Assembly (NCBI GenBank): GCA_916610825.1
Contig: OU744446.1
Coordinates: 11,838,538 to 11,902,537, forward strand
Direction: 5' to 3'
From: Haliclystus octoradiatus
Taxonomy: Eukaryota > Cnidaria > Staurozoa > Stauromedusae > Haliclystidae
Length of the DNA: 64,000 bases
The notes below the pieces were generated by a model, which was given only the letters and a program-made list of their open reading frames with translations, was not told the origin of the DNA and did not search any database. Made by a program: the position numbers and the translations under genes. This document shows, in pieces, positions 1 through 12,500 of the stretch. Each line of letters opens with the position of its first letter. Position 1 is the stretch's first letter.

Positions 1-116
1 TGGCCTTTATATACATGTTTGATTCAGTAGAAAATACTATTTTAGACATTGCAAGAGTGACCACTATAGACAGGTGACCGCTTTATAGAGGTGGTCGTTA
101 TGACAGGTTTGACTGT
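1..116 (-). repeat. TA-flanked MITE, truncated by window edge
   Basis: Reading the minus strand from position 116, the element begins CAGTCAAACC just inside a TA and runs through CCTGTCTATAGTGG-type sequence to the window edge. The same body (bases resembling 'gaccactatagacagg' and 'gaaaatactattttagac') recurs in the 144-bp tandem array at 31,452-31,850. The TA plus CAGTC terminus resembles Tc1/mariner/pogo-type nonautonomous elements. That family assignment is inference. Confidence 0.55.
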
Positions 117-169
117 AATAGTAAACTAGTTTGCAGGATTCGGTAGAGTGAAACTAACACCTTATAAAC

Positions 170-298
170 TGTTTGTAACTGGTTCGTGGACAGTTGATTA
201 ACAGTAAATGCCGCAAATGGTCTGTTTTTCATGAACTTTTCAATGAGCCGTTCATTAAAATTTGGCCATCTAACATTCAGGAGCTGTTTTCACGGGGG
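170..298. repeat. Palindromic GTTCATGAAC-family element, decayed copy
   Basis: Degenerate copy with several TTCATGAAC-like words, the central ATTTGGCCAT block and a right end reading GAGCTGTTTTCACGGGGG, matching the family right terminus. It lies in a GALE intron about 50 bp upstream of the exon starting at 347. Confidence 0.5.
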
Positions 299-346
299 AT
301 TCTTCATTGAGATATTTATAATTATATTATATCTCTCATTATCTAG

Positions 347-2940
347 GTATATAATCTTGGAAGTGGTAAAGGATATAGTGTCTTGGAAATTGTTGCAGCA
401 ATGGAAAAAGCAAGCGGGAAAAAGGTAATCATCAATCTGAAATTCCACTTTCTAATTTTAATTTAAAAATGTTACTCTTCTAAACTGTTCTGTTTGGTAC
501 ATATCATGGTTAAACCCATCCGATGATGATCTCTGGCCTATCCTATGTGCTTGGCCAGTGGGATATCTATTTATATGCGTCTATTTAGATATTAATATGC
601 ACAACTAACTAATAAGCTTTAATAACATCTAAATTATGCTTAATGTTTAATGCTTGCTCTCTGGGTTAATAACATCTATATGATTGATGTTATATGCTTG
701 CTATATGCTTTTATCACATCTCTCAAATGGCTTAGTGCGTTTGGCTTCTACATGCTTGTTGTATGTTGCTCTTGCTATGGCGAACCTTTCTCTCTCCGAC
801 GTATGATCCCAATTCAATCAAGCACCCGTCACACTGATAATCAGGGGAAATTGCAAATAATGAATACAAACTTGACCTCACTTCCCAAATTGAGAGACCT
901 AAGTAGACCTTAATGAAAAAACGCAATTATGGGATGGGCGGTAGGAGAACAGCACCCCCTACAAAGTGGAAGAATAATAACTCTGCAAATGCAACACATC
1001 GGCTGATTTTAATTCCGCTTACATTAAGAAATGTAAGCTATATAAAATATGTCAAATTCATATGACATGAACTCATTATCGTTTATTTCTTGGGGAATTA
1101 CCAAGTCATACTGGTGCAGCTGAAGTGTTGGACCAACAAACCAATGGAATCACTGCAGGACAATAATTTTACTGTCAAACACTTCTTAATTCAAATGCAT
1201 ATAAAATTGTCAAGCAGTGGAAAAAAGATTAGAAAGACGCTGAACAATGTCTAAATTTTAATATATTAATTATTATTCTATTGTTAAAATACTGATATGA
1301 ATTTCTACAAAGTCTAGTATGGGTGCTACGTGACTGACGTTCACCTTAAGGTGATGTTGGGTACAAGTGCTTGTCTATTTGAGGGACATGTTCTTTTGAA
1401 CCAATATTGAGTTAAAAAATCACAATTAAGAATTACATGTGCACACTTACGGGGAATCAAACAGCAGTATCCGCATGCGATGCAGGAATTCTACCACAGA
1501 GCTGCACAAACAGAGATTTGCAAAAGTGTGTGCTGCTGGAAGTGTTTGATGATCATTCCCTCATACTTACAACCCTGTGTATGAATTGATCATTTGACTG
1601 TGCCTAGTGTATTTGTTTGCATTACTCTGCAATCTTTTCTGAATTTGAGCAACAATTAATGATTTTGATTTTATATCTTTCAATACTTTGTTTTGATTTC
1701 CTCTGTTTAGATCCCGTATAAACTGTGCGACCGTCGGGATGGTGATATTGCTGAATGTTATGCAGATGCCTCTCTTGCATTCAGAGAACTAGGATGGAAG
1801 ACAGAGAAAACACTAGAAGATATATGTAAGCAAAATATCTACCCAATAGTCAGATTGATAATTTAACCATACTCCTGTATATAAATATAAAATTTCATTC
1901 ATTTGTTTGAAAAATGTGACTCAATATCTTAATTAGTAATGGAGGCAGTACAAAGGCACCTATAAAGAGCTTCTATTTCTTGAAAAGTTGCTCTTTTACT
2001 CAGAGCAGTTATTGTAAATTACTGTGATTTCACTGCAAATCAATCTCAACAGCTTTTCGCATAACAAATTAAATTATTTCTTTAAGAAAGCGTAACAGTA
2101 GAAATTGTCGACAACGGCACCCCCAGGGAGCTTTCAAAAAGTATGCTAAAGATACAAAATTTCACCAGGGAAATCAGTTAAATTTAGTACGTCATGAACA
2201 GTTGATGTATGTTATGTATGTTATGAACAGTAAGCAGTAACTGATTGATGTTCTTTCCCGTGCAATTTACTTCTGAGCCATTCCATTCACCTTTAAGATG
2301 GAAGTTATTTGAATGTTCAGATAAAGTTGAAGCTGAGTTGACCTTCATAAGATTAGAACCACAGTCAATCAGTTGTGGAGTCCACTTGTTCTACCATTTG
2401 TTCAAACAGTCCCGGAGTTCATGAACAGTTCGTGAAAATTTGGGCCATTTAACATCCATGAACTGTTGATGGTGGGTTCATTGAGCTTGTTTATTTGGTT
2501 TTCATGGGCCATTTGTGAATGTTTGTAAAGTTCATGAAATGTAGATAACAGTTCACAGGCTCAATGAAAGTTTTTAGGGGATCTTTCTATTTCCTGCAAA
2601 CAACAGTCCATGAGTTCATGAATGGCTCATTGATTGCTCATGAACATTAAATTACCCAATTTTTATGAACATTTCATGAAAGTTGGCAACTCGTGAACTG
2701 TTCATAAAAGTATAATAATATGGAAGAAAAGTTCATCAGGTAGTTTATCAAAATCTGACTATTAAACATTCATGAACTCATGAACCAGATTTTGCAGGGG
2801 ATGGCATTACTTGAAGACCTTAGTTCACACTTTTTAATAACCTACAAACGTTTCTCTATGTTGAAGGTACGGATGCGTGGGAGTTTCAATTTGCTAATCC
2901 AATGGGTTACGAAGGCATAACAAATGGAAATCACTGGTAA
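347..2940 (+). CDS. GALE: UDP-glucose 4-epimerase, C-terminal exons (5' part outside window)
   Basis: GALE interconverts UDP-galactose and UDP-glucose (and the N-acetyl forms in animals) in the cytosolic Leloir pathway, using tightly bound NAD. Three coding exons are visible: 347-424 (phase 0), 1711-1825, and 2867-2940 ending in TAA. All introns have AG acceptors and GT donors, and the phases join cleanly. Together they encode the last 88 residues. Motifs seen are [15 protein letters not shown] followed by MEKASGKK, then [19 protein letters not shown], then [14 protein letters not shown], then [16 protein letters not shown]. They match the family C-terminal lobe that forms the sugar-binding side, including the conserved RRxGD and ELGW elements. 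The NAD-binding Rossmann fold and catalytic YxxxK lie upstream of the window. The protein ends NGNHW, longer than the FGTQA-type end of mammalian GALE. Other SDR-family nucleotide-sugar epimerases are possible but much less likely. Confidence 0.93.
425..1710 (+). other. GALE intron, no recognised feature
   Basis: AT-rich intronic sequence between two phased GALE exons. I see no conserved coding frame, RNA gene or clear mobile element in it. Short open frames at 650-913 have no recognisable protein features. Confidence 0.6.
2097..2150. repeat. Terminus of a CAGTAGAAA-type MITE
   Basis: Starts CAGTAGAAATTG and continues into ACCCCCAGGGAGCTTTC, matching one end of the TA-flanked elements at 26,832-27,499 and 12,487-12,818. 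Only this end was recognised, so the copy is probably a fragment. It lies in the last GALE intron. Confidence 0.5.
2268..2400 (-). repeat. Decayed tRNA-derived SINE fragment
   Basis: On the minus strand this matches the 5' third of the SINE at 58,181-58,552: a degenerate GGTTCxAATC box-B region (ACCACAGTCAATCAG on the plus strand) followed by GTTGAAGCTGAGTTGACC-like sequence and CATCTTAAAGGTG. It is heavily mutated. Confidence 0.5.
2401..2580. repeat. Palindromic GTTCATGAAC-family element
   Basis: Contains CGGAGTTCATGAACAGTTC, the central GGGCCATTTAACAT block and further TTCATGAA words. The termini are decayed. It lies in the last GALE intron. Confidence 0.6.
2593..2800. repeat. Palindromic GTTCATGAAC-family element
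   Basis: Left end CCTGCAAACAACAGTCC, internal TTCATGAA words and right end AGATTTTGCAGGGG. The complementary termini support one element, here lengthened to about 208 bp. It ends 66 bp before the terminal GALE exon. Confidence 0.65.
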
Positions 2941-3269
2941 GATTTTATGATTTATTCTACATACAGCAGCTGGGTTCGATAAAATAGGGGATTGCAGAAC
3001 TGAGAGTCCCGGAGGGCTAGCACAAAATCAGAAGGAAATGGGGGAAATAGTTGTAAATATTCAAACTTTTTTATGATCAAATGATCAGAAGCAATATCTG
3101 TCACATTCTTTTCTTTGAAAGATAAGTGACCGTGTGCAGGTTTTATATATTTTTATATATTTTTATATGATAATAACCCCTAAAAAAGGTTCGAGTCCTG
3201 AAGGAAAATTGTTTACTTTATTTTAGTTTGCAATTTTGAAAAAAAATGTTTTCTCTGTTCCCTTTGCAA

Positions 3270-3770
3270 AAAGGTCTCATTCATCATCATCATCATCATC
3301 ATCATTTATTCAGCACCCGATAAGCTTGGAGCTTTTTTCACGGGACTGTACATAATAAGCAAAATATAATAACATCTTATAATACGTTATAGTAGGAAAG
3401 ATAATTATTTACAGAGAGAATAATTTATATATAAATGAGTAATAATTAGTTACATGTGTTATTGACATGCATTTGATTCTTGAGGAGATGCTTAAATTTG
3501 GCACCGTCATCAGTAACCACCTTCATCCCATAATGCAAGACCATTCCACTTATCGAGCATCAGTGTGTTTGAATGACTTGGCTCAATGTAGATGTCGTTG
3601 TGGGAATACGAATATGTTCTTGTGGAATGCGGTTTTTTGAAAAGATGGTGAAGCACAGGAAGGGCAATGTCGAATTTGATTTTGTGTGTGAAGATTAGGT
3701 AGTGAGATGTTATTCTGTCTCTGACTGATAGCCAATCAAGTTGACTAAGCATATCAGAGACCCGTGTTCA
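3270..3770 (-). mobile_element. 5'-truncated LINE, C-terminal ORF2 remnant with (TGA)n tail
   Basis: On the minus strand the frame at 3752-3510 reads LDWLSVRDRI, then HSTRTYSYSHNDIYI. This is the pattern of the extreme C-terminus of CR1/L2/jockey-like reverse transcriptase ORFs. After a frame change come FKHLLKNQ and a stop, followed by untranslated sequence ending AATAAATGATGATGATGA, a microsatellite tail typical of this LINE class. A second, shorter copy of the same family lies at 49,597-49,873, with the related peptide FKSLLEKH before its stop. Class is inferred; the family is not named. Confidence 0.65.
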
Positions 3771-4728
3771 ATAATTACTGTGAAGAACATTTACAGTCAA
3801 TACCACCATACAGATTACTATAATTGTGGAAAAGCTGCATCTCCTGTTTCGATATCCCCGCCAATGCGTAACACTTCTTAGCGAACCTGAGGTCCTATTT
3901 AATTAACTGATCAATAATATAGCCAATGTTCCATCTAAAACTTCAATGTTTGCACTTCCTCTTATACCAATGTTTGATATCTGACCTTTCTTTATGTTTC
4001 TTCAAATTTATATCTGATTTGTAACTATTACGAGCAATTCTACTCAAGAGGTGATGTCAACGATGTTAGTAATTGCACTATGTAATGCTTCATGGGTTGA
4101 AATAAAGTTCTATCTATTTTATCAGACATACAGACATAATTATAAATTGCTAGCTTTCAACTACTTTAATTACTTGAACTTTGACCTTGTAGAAATATGG
4201 TATTTTGTATAGACGGATAATAATGTTATGTACTGAGGCATCTATGCCTATAGTTAGTATTAACTGTAAGGTATATAAAATGTGTAATGTGATACAGTGG
4301 ATGTCATACTGCAGGCTATTTGTATTGTCAAGTATTGAGGCATTTAGCTGTATTGGATTATATCCCACGTGTTGTATTGGCTGTATGATGCGTTCATATT
4401 GTATTGTATATTTGTTGTCTGTATACTTAGCTGCTGGAGGGAATTGTATATGATATTGTGACTGGAATGTGTAACATTATATTGCGGCTGTGTAAATTCT
4501 ACTGTATATTGTAAACAGATATAAATGTATAAATAAGAGCTTGTAATACGATAAGAAAAGAGTCTTAAGAAGTCAGTGGTTCAGAACATTCAACTAAAGT
4601 TTACTAAGGAAAAGTGTGTCCTATCTGTCTCCCTCGCGTGGATCCCTAATTATCTTACAGACCTTTTATATTGTGACCTGGATAGCTGCAATGCATCAAG
4701 CAAGAATTATTAGAAAACAATCATTTGA
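3771..4728. other. Spacer with no recognised gene
   Basis: Sequence downstream of GALE. It contains a TGAAATAAAGTTC stretch near 4,100 that resembles a LINE or mRNA 3' end, but no coding signal could be supported. Short frames on both strands at 4,150-4,453 overlap each other and look like chance. Confidence 0.5.
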
Positions 4729-4814
4729 ATGTTCATTGAGAGTTCATGAAAATCAAACCATTTAATGTTCATGAATAGAATAATTTGTGAACTCAGTGAA
4801 TGTTTTCGAAGGGG
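4729..4814. repeat. Palindromic GTTCATGAAC-family element, decayed
   Basis: Contains GAGAGTTCATGAAAATC, CATTTAATGTTCATGAAT and a right end TTTTCGAAGGGG. It matches the family order, but both ends are mutated. Confidence 0.5.
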
Positions 4815-5103
4815 ATAAATTAACCATAATCTAAGATAAACAACCTGAAGAGTGTTTAATTGATTCTGTTTTGGATCTCTTTACAGAATTTCTGAATGCA
4901 AGAACAAGGATGGACTGCAATTGAAAATCTCAAATTATAATTATTTGATGTCTGTTTTTCATCTCAGTGAATTGCATGATTAACAGAACAGAAATATCCA
5001 TAAATTATTTTTATCTACAGAATGTTTATCGTTTGCGTCACTCATCAAGTATAATCTAGATTTTAACTGAAACAATATAATAATATATATTTATTTATAT
5101 ATA

Positions 5104-5149
5104 ATCAAGATATTATAATAGAACCATGGTTCTATTATAATATCTTGAT
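5104..5149. repeat. Perfect 46-bp palindrome centred on CCATGG
   Basis: The left arm starts ATCAAGATATTATA and the right arm ends TATAATATCTTGAT. The two 23-nt arms meet at CCA|TGG with no mismatch and no loop. Flanking A/T-rich sequence is also roughly self-complementary (about 5,071-5,177), so this may be the core of a larger foldback element. Confidence 0.85.
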
Positions 5150-5400
5150 ATAATTAATACATTCATAATATTGTATAAACATTCAAGGTCTGCATGGATT
5201 GTGAGAATTTAATTTATTATATAATAGGATATTATTTGAATTGAAATATATAATTATTTTTGGGAAATAATAATTGTAGTATTTATTTCACCCCTGCAAA
5301 AGTTGCTTGATTCTGATTTGATTTGAGTTGCGCTGTGGTTTTGGTTAATTCAATGATTAAAAGACAATCAAGGATGTGTGATATTTGCCATTGGCTGCTA

Positions 5401-5569
5401 CAGTCAAACTTGGTTAATATCCCCTCTTTTAATGTTCCACCTTGCTTAATATCCCCACATAAAACTGATTTTTATTTTCCATTCTCCATACAAACTCTCG
5501 TAATCCCACCTCGCCTAATGTTCCCCTTTTCATCCATACCAGAGGGGGGATATTAAGCAAGTTCGACTG
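5401..5569. mobile_element. 169-bp MITE with TA target duplication
   Basis: Terminal inverted repeats of about 29 bp: CAGTCAAACTTGGTTAATAT at the left and the complement of CAGTCGAACTTGCTTAATAT at the right, with TA directly outside both ends (5399-5400, 5570-5571). There is no coding capacity. The structure fits a nonautonomous Tc1/mariner/pogo-type element. Confidence 0.8.
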
Positions 5570-5611
5570 TAATCCCATTCTGAAGGTTTGTAAATATGTA
5601 GACATATAATT

Positions 5612-5830
5612 AAAGTAATTGAGACGGTATCACCCTACCCGAAGGCACCTGTACCACTCCTGCAAAAACAGTTCATGATTCTATGAACAGTTCATGAATG
5701 TGAAATAGCCTCAAATTTTAAGAACTGTTCATGAACTCTTGAACTGTTTTTTGCAGGGGAGAACCTATTTAGCTGATTTCGCTTAGAGCAATTATGTTAT
5801 TTAAGTGCTCTTTATTGATCTGATAATTCT
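5612..5830 (-). repeat. Decayed SINE copy interrupted by a palindromic element
   Basis: The plus-strand sequence ACGGTATCACCCTACCCGAA and AAGGCACCTGTACCACTC matches the 3' end of the SINE seen at 58,181-58,552 and 38,790-39,159. It resumes after 5,759 with CTGATTTCGCTTAGAGCAAT and GCTCTTTATTGATCT. The inserted block is the palindromic element at 5,659-5,759. Confidence 0.65.
5659..5759. mobile_element. Palindromic GTTCATGAAC-family element (101 bp) inserted in a SINE
   Basis: Ends CCTGCAAAAACAGTTCATG and its complement TTGAACTGTTTTTTGCAGGGG are inverted repeats; TTCATGAAC words lie inside each arm. The uninterrupted SINE copies lack this block at the matching position, so it is a genuine insertion. 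Confidence 0.85.
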
Positions 5831-6539
5831 GACTTAAGGAGTCAATACAACTTATGTTAGAATGTTCTATATTGGAATTGCATTGCAAAGAGAATTTATG
5901 ACAGTCATGACGATTCATTAGATTGACTTTGTTGTTGACCATTACCGAAAAAAAATGAATTTTGAAGTTCACCTAGGAGGGTGTTATAGAGGAATTTACG
6001 TATAGAAGAATTTGGACCGTTTCTAGGTCTTTTGATCCTAAAGCACTACCATATTCTGAGCCTGCGTGCAGACTAAAACCTTCCTTGACAAAAGTGTCCA
6101 TGCTCCCTCAGAAATGTTTTGGAAGTATACTTCTCCTAGGAAGCACTGTAATCGTAATTTTTCTTCTTTTTTATTATTAGCATTTCAATGATTTTATATC
6201 TCATTACTTGCGCAAAAATTCAAAAGAGTATTTAAAACCGTTGGACTCTAAAACATGTGCTTCTTAGTGCAGTACTTAGGGGGTAACCTGTCCTGAAGAG
6301 GTGGAAATATGAATTAAAGAATTACATTATATTCATCAGCTCAATTCCCAGTCGACAGCTAAATTACAATTACTTTGCATTATTGTAAACAAGATCACAT
6401 AATCATAACCTAATATAAACCCCTATTTACAAACATATGCAATTTTAAATTCCTAACTACTATACATCTATATTATAATAATTTATATAATAATAATAAT
6501 AATAATATAAGAATTAATATACTAAGTAGATTATATTAA

Positions 6540-9500
6540 TCAGAGCAATCCTTTAATAGTCGCAATATCGTCAGTTTTGAAGTTTATAATTGTTCCGATT
6601 TCAGAAACCAAATCAATAAGTTTATTTAAAAGAGGACTAGCTGATAGAGTTGACCTTGAACCAATTAAAACCAGTTTGCATTTAGCTCTTGTCATGGCAA
6701 CATTAAGTCGGCGCCAGTCTTTTAGTAGTTGACCAACAGCATTGGCATTGTTGTGACGAACAAAAGAGATTATGATGACATCTTTGTCTCTACCCTGAAA
6801 TTAGACAGGCAAATATGACATGACCAAATGAATGTATTTAGTATAAGCTATACAAAACGTTATCCAATAGTATGTCACTGATTGCTGTATTTATAATCCT
6901 TTGCGACCTATAATTGCGAGAAACAGGGAAATTTAATATAAACCAACTGTATGCAGGCCTTACAGATTCATTTGAAATCAACTATTGAATTCAAAACTTT
7001 TGCTGCTAATAGCTTGTTTCCTGGCTTCGCTGTAGAAAGCAATACCAAAACTACCAACAACACCGTAAAGGGCATTAATAAATATAATTCAGTGAATACA
7101 GTTCATGAAAAAAAAAACATACCATGTACAATAACATGAACATTTCATGAACTGTTTGTAAGGAGTTCATAAACAGTTCATGAACTAAGTGAATTTTATT
7201 GCAGGAATGGACAGTGCTGTCCTTTAGGGCTTATGTGAAAGTCAATATTGTATTGGATTCCATACACCATTGGAAATCGAATCAGATAGATTTAAAACTA
7301 AAACCTCCAACTTCTGTGAAAAACAATTCAGGAGTTCATGAGCAGTTCATGAACTGTTCATGAACGTTAAATGGTCGTAAAAGTTTCATGAACTGTCTGT
7401 GGAGGTTCATGAACTGTTCATGAACAGTACATGAACAGTTATTCTAAAATATCACGAAGGTTTTCTGCGATCTGATTGGTCGAAAGAGCGTGCATGAAAT
7501 CCTAGGGTAAAACATGGCTCCGAAAACCGGGAAAAACGGCAAGCTTCAAAAAGTTTGATCTGTGATAAAATACAGAATTTATAACTTTTTGATAACAATC
7601 CAATAAATATCCAATAATGGCTACGATTTACAAAACGACATTTAGCTCAAAATGTTTTTATTTATTGAAAAGCGTGGTAAATGAGTTATTGGTCGTGTAA
7701 CATGCAAAATAAAAACACAGAATGAAAGACAATTATAGGCTACGCTGTTTCAAGGTAAACCTAAAATTTAAATAACAATTACTGCATTAATTTGCTAAAG
7801 AACTATTGTACCACTTAGATTACAGACGTTCTTGTATATGTCTTTCTTTATTCGACAAAATCTATCTTGTTGTGGGATTCTCTTCATGCTTGGTTTATGA
7901 ATTGAGAATTTTAAATTGTGAATTCATGAATTGAAAATTCGCCGTCGAATGAGATTCCGACATTTGTTTTATGTTAGAAAAGGGTTACCACATGCTTGCA
8001 AATGCTTGTATTCATATTTACTAAACTCGAAAATGTTGGGAGACACTCGGGAAGCTAAAAATCACTCGCTCGGAGCTCGTGAATTTTTAGCGCTTCACTC
8101 GTGTCTCCCAACATTTTCTCGTTTAATACAAACATCGCAAGTATGTGGTAACCCTTTAATGAAAATAGGGGCCAATTAATGTTCATGAACAGTTCATGAA
8201 CTGTTTATGAACTCCTGAATTGTTTTTCGTAGGGGAACCGATATATTAATAATTGTATGAATGATTTTTCAGTAGTATAGTATAATCCATCATTTCTCTT
8301 TAACAAAATCAGACAAGAATAACAGTAATCCATAATACTTCATACCTGATACTTGTCAATTGTACTGATTTCAACACATTTCTCACTTGGCCGTTGAGAT
8401 TTTAAACAATTTTCGATTGCAGTTACTTGTTGTCTGTACGGTGAAATAATCCCTATCGTTGATGGTTCCACTCCACCAATCAACAGTAAGCAAGTTATTA
8501 AAACAGTCAATTCAGCTTCGTTTTCATTAACAACACTTGAACCATAGAATGTCTCATTCGAACCAATCTCATCTGTGTTTACAAATACAACAGCATTTGT
8601 TCCTATAGCAACATTGTGTATGTGACCTAGAAGAGAGAATTGGATGATGAATAAGATGAATTCGTGGGGTTGTATTTTTGTAGCCAGTATCAGTATTAAT
8701 ATCCAACTGTATTCATCTAAGAATTAAATCTGAAACAAGTCGAATTGAAATTCATCCTCTAAATCACGACGCTTCAGTCGTCATGGATGCCTTTGATTGA
8801 CGGTTGTATTTAAAATAAATTATGCAAGAAGCGAATAAATAGTTGAATTTATTTCTTTTGATATGTTTTGTAAATAGTTAATTGCTAATTGTTCAATAGG
8901 CAAAACTAACCAGTTTGAATAAATTGAATAAAATAGGCCTAGCACATGAAGTATTGAAAGGAGGTCATTGCTGTAATTCTAACATTTTATTATTTTGTCC
9001 CTAAATAGGATTCGAAAGCAATTTATTAACAATTTAATTTTAACATACAAAACCAATTAAAGAATTCATGAACAGCCTTTCAATCTCATGAACATTTGTG
9101 AATATATCATGATAAAAAGTTAATGAACTTTGAATGATCTATTTATCATATCTTCATGGAAATATTTCATGAACTGTGATTCATAGATGCATGGCTTCAA
9201 ACCAATTTACAGTTATCTTGGAGGCATCGATCAGATAAAAAACACTGTAAAATAATTCATAATGACATAATTCAAAAACTTTATAGTTTTAAGATCTGAT
9301 ATTTTATTAATAAATCTACAAGTTTAAAAATCAACTGAGAAACCATATGGAGCACATACTTCATGCCTGACTTTAGTTTCATTCTAGTAAGTCTAATCAG
9401 AGGGTCAAATTTGTTAGAAAACTTCCCATTGAACTCTATTTAGAGTGTGTAATGGATGATAATAGAATGATGTGTATCATAATATCTGTCATCAACCATG

Positions 9501-12500
9501 GCCAATTAAGCCCCTGTTAATTCAATTTTGTTTACACACTGTAAAAGCAAGTGCATCGTATCCGTGGATGATATGCTACTCCTCCACAACCTTAAAAAAA
9601 GTTCATGAATATTTTCAATAGTGGTAGTCAATTTTTTCAGATTCCATTAACATTTTGTGAGCAAGTAGGCCTAATTGCAAATCATGATTGTTGAAAAATG
9701 GCGCATTTTTCAATAACTAACATTACTTAAAACTTAAATAAAAACAAATAAAAGAAACTTACTCGGTAAACAAATCTCTTTGCGGAGTTTCCATTGCAGT
9801 TGACGTGAAGCAATTTCATCAGATCCACATTGCATTTTATGCTGATAGATCAATTCATTGGCCAAATGCATGATGGGTTGATTCATTCTGTATTGAAGAG
9901 TTAAATCAACAACCGATTGCGGATGTCTTTCTGAAAGTTGACGAAACAGACTAACTTCTAGACCATTGTCTCTATTTGGGTAAATACATGAATGAATTAG
10001 CAATCACACATGAGTCAAGAACTTCAAAACCTCATCTTAATCCTAACCTAACAAATGTAACAATATTGAGTACGTAACCCTGAACCTCACAATGACGCAC
10101 AATAACCATAGGCCTACATCTTACTTAAGTCTAACTACGTAAGTATAACAACTTAACCATGCACAGAGGCAAATGTTAAATTAAAATTCTGAAGAATGAT
10201 AATGTCTGTTGGAGGGAGACATATCAATATGATATTTGTGAGTCGATTTTTAATTATTATTGTAGTTCTTTGTGAGATTAAAACCAAGTGGTCATAATAA
10301 GGTGGGTGTGATTTATCAGGGCAAATCAAACTGATACACACAACATCAGTTCGAAAATGTAAAACAAAGGGTGGCATGCACATACTGTATCACGCATCTG
10401 AGCCAATCTGTTCACCTTCAAAGACCTACGGCATGGAATAAAAAGACCCCCTTGCGAAAAAAATGTCCTATGTGCATCGACTGTTCATTCAAGGGTTCGT
10501 AGACAGTTCATGAACTTTACAAGAATTTCTAAATGGTTGATGGACACATTATAAACAGTTCATTAACAGTTCATGAACACTTTGTGAAAGTTTAATGGCA
10601 TTTTGTGAACTTTGTTCATGAACCCTTAGATGAATGAGCTCTTGAATTCAGCAAAAACATTATGTATACAGTTCAATGTCACCATTTAAACCGTTGTTCC
10701 AAGGGGGCATTAACATGACAACAACACAATCTAATACAAACCTTGCTTCAATACTTTGCACAAGGGGTGGCAATTGATAATGATCCCCAACCAAAATAAA
10801 CATATCAGCATATCTCATTGGACCAAGGCAAACTGGTAATGTGATTTGTGAGGCTTCGTCAATAATACAGAAATCGAATCTTCTTTGTGTTAAGATAGGA
10901 TGTGAGATACCCAGACAAGATGTGGCAACAACAGTCTGGAAATAGAGGAGCAAACAACCAGCTAGGACGATAGTCACAGCAAATGTTTGATTTATTAAAC
11001 GTTCAGTAGGATAATTCTCTAAAAAGGATGAAGGTGATTTTAAATATATGAAGAGATGTTTTGGTTCACTTCGATGGAGATATTTGGACAACAACAAAAT
11101 GCAAATAGCTACAATAAGGGGATTATCATTGATAGCTTTAGCTCATACAGACAAAAGCACCTTGGTAATGCTTCTAATGCCTGAACAGGATTATACAGTG
11201 TACACAGTTAACTTCAAGTATAAAACGATCTAGCATTCACAATGGTAAAATAGCAAGAGATAAACAACATGATCACACCATTTATATAACAGTTACCATG
11301 GCATGAAAATATGAAGCACCAATCACAATTCATTAACAATTATCACATGACAATCCACGCAATAGAGAACAATCTAATCACGTGGACAACATGCAGAATA
11401 TCTGAAATATCCCATGACATCATGCAGTTAACACAACCTAGACACAAGACTTCACACATGTATACAAATGAGACCTGGAAGACGTATTGTTGTTTGTATA
11501 AGGGAAGGCTAAAAATTAAAACAAACTTTATTTGCTTAGATCAACAGTTGAAAGTTGGAAAAATACATCATAATCCTATAACCAACTTCATTTAGGTCAA
11601 GGCAAAACCATTAATTCAAGATGATTTAAGTCTAATCTCTACAGTTTGATTTATAGAAAAGTTTATGATTAGCCTAACAACAAACTGGTAAGAAAGAACT
11701 TACTTGTGATTCATAGAACTCAGAAAGTTCATCAACTGTTTTACATCTACGACCAAGACGGTCTGAACTATACTCTAGCAACGAAGGATGGATCGATGAT
11801 GACTGACCAAGACGAAATAATGAAACCCCCATCTAAAAAAGACATAACATTTAATTATATCGCTATAAGATATAATTTATCAGGTGAAGTTAATTCAGGT
11901 GAAGTGAAGTAAATAAAAGCAGAAAGAGATCATTTTTACCGAACAAATCCAATTTGAGGTCCCCCACTTTTGAAATCAAGAAAATCCTACAAAAATGTAC
12001 CTTGACCAGCTTCAAGCAAATGTTATCCACTGCGTTATGTGTATAACTGGATAACAAAACGGTGTTCCCTGTTGTTACGAGAATCTTCACTAGACTAGCA
12101 ATGGTTGTTGTTTTACCAGTTCCAGGCATCCCAAGGATCAAAGCATAATCTTTCGAACATATACAACGTTGAATGGCCTTCAATTGACATGAGTTCAACT
12201 GACTTGTTATTTCTTTTATGCTTGAATGATCCCATTGCATGTAACTCTTTCGGCGACTGTTTGATCTATAAAAAGCAACAATACATGGACATGTGTATTC
12301 CTAGGGAAAGACTTAATGAGCTCATGAACGGTATATGTCTTCTTCAACTACATGAAGACTATGAAATGTTCATGAACACTTGATAACAAATAGTTCATGA
12401 AAATTAAATGGTCTTACTTTTCATAAACAGTTCACGGAAATTAAGTCGTTCAACGCCTATGAACTGTTTCCACAGAGATCAATATACAGTAGAAATTGTT

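Noticed and set aside
4150-4453. Overlapping ORFs on both strands downstream of GALE
   Set aside because: Short, mutually antisense, no motifs, AT-rich composition.
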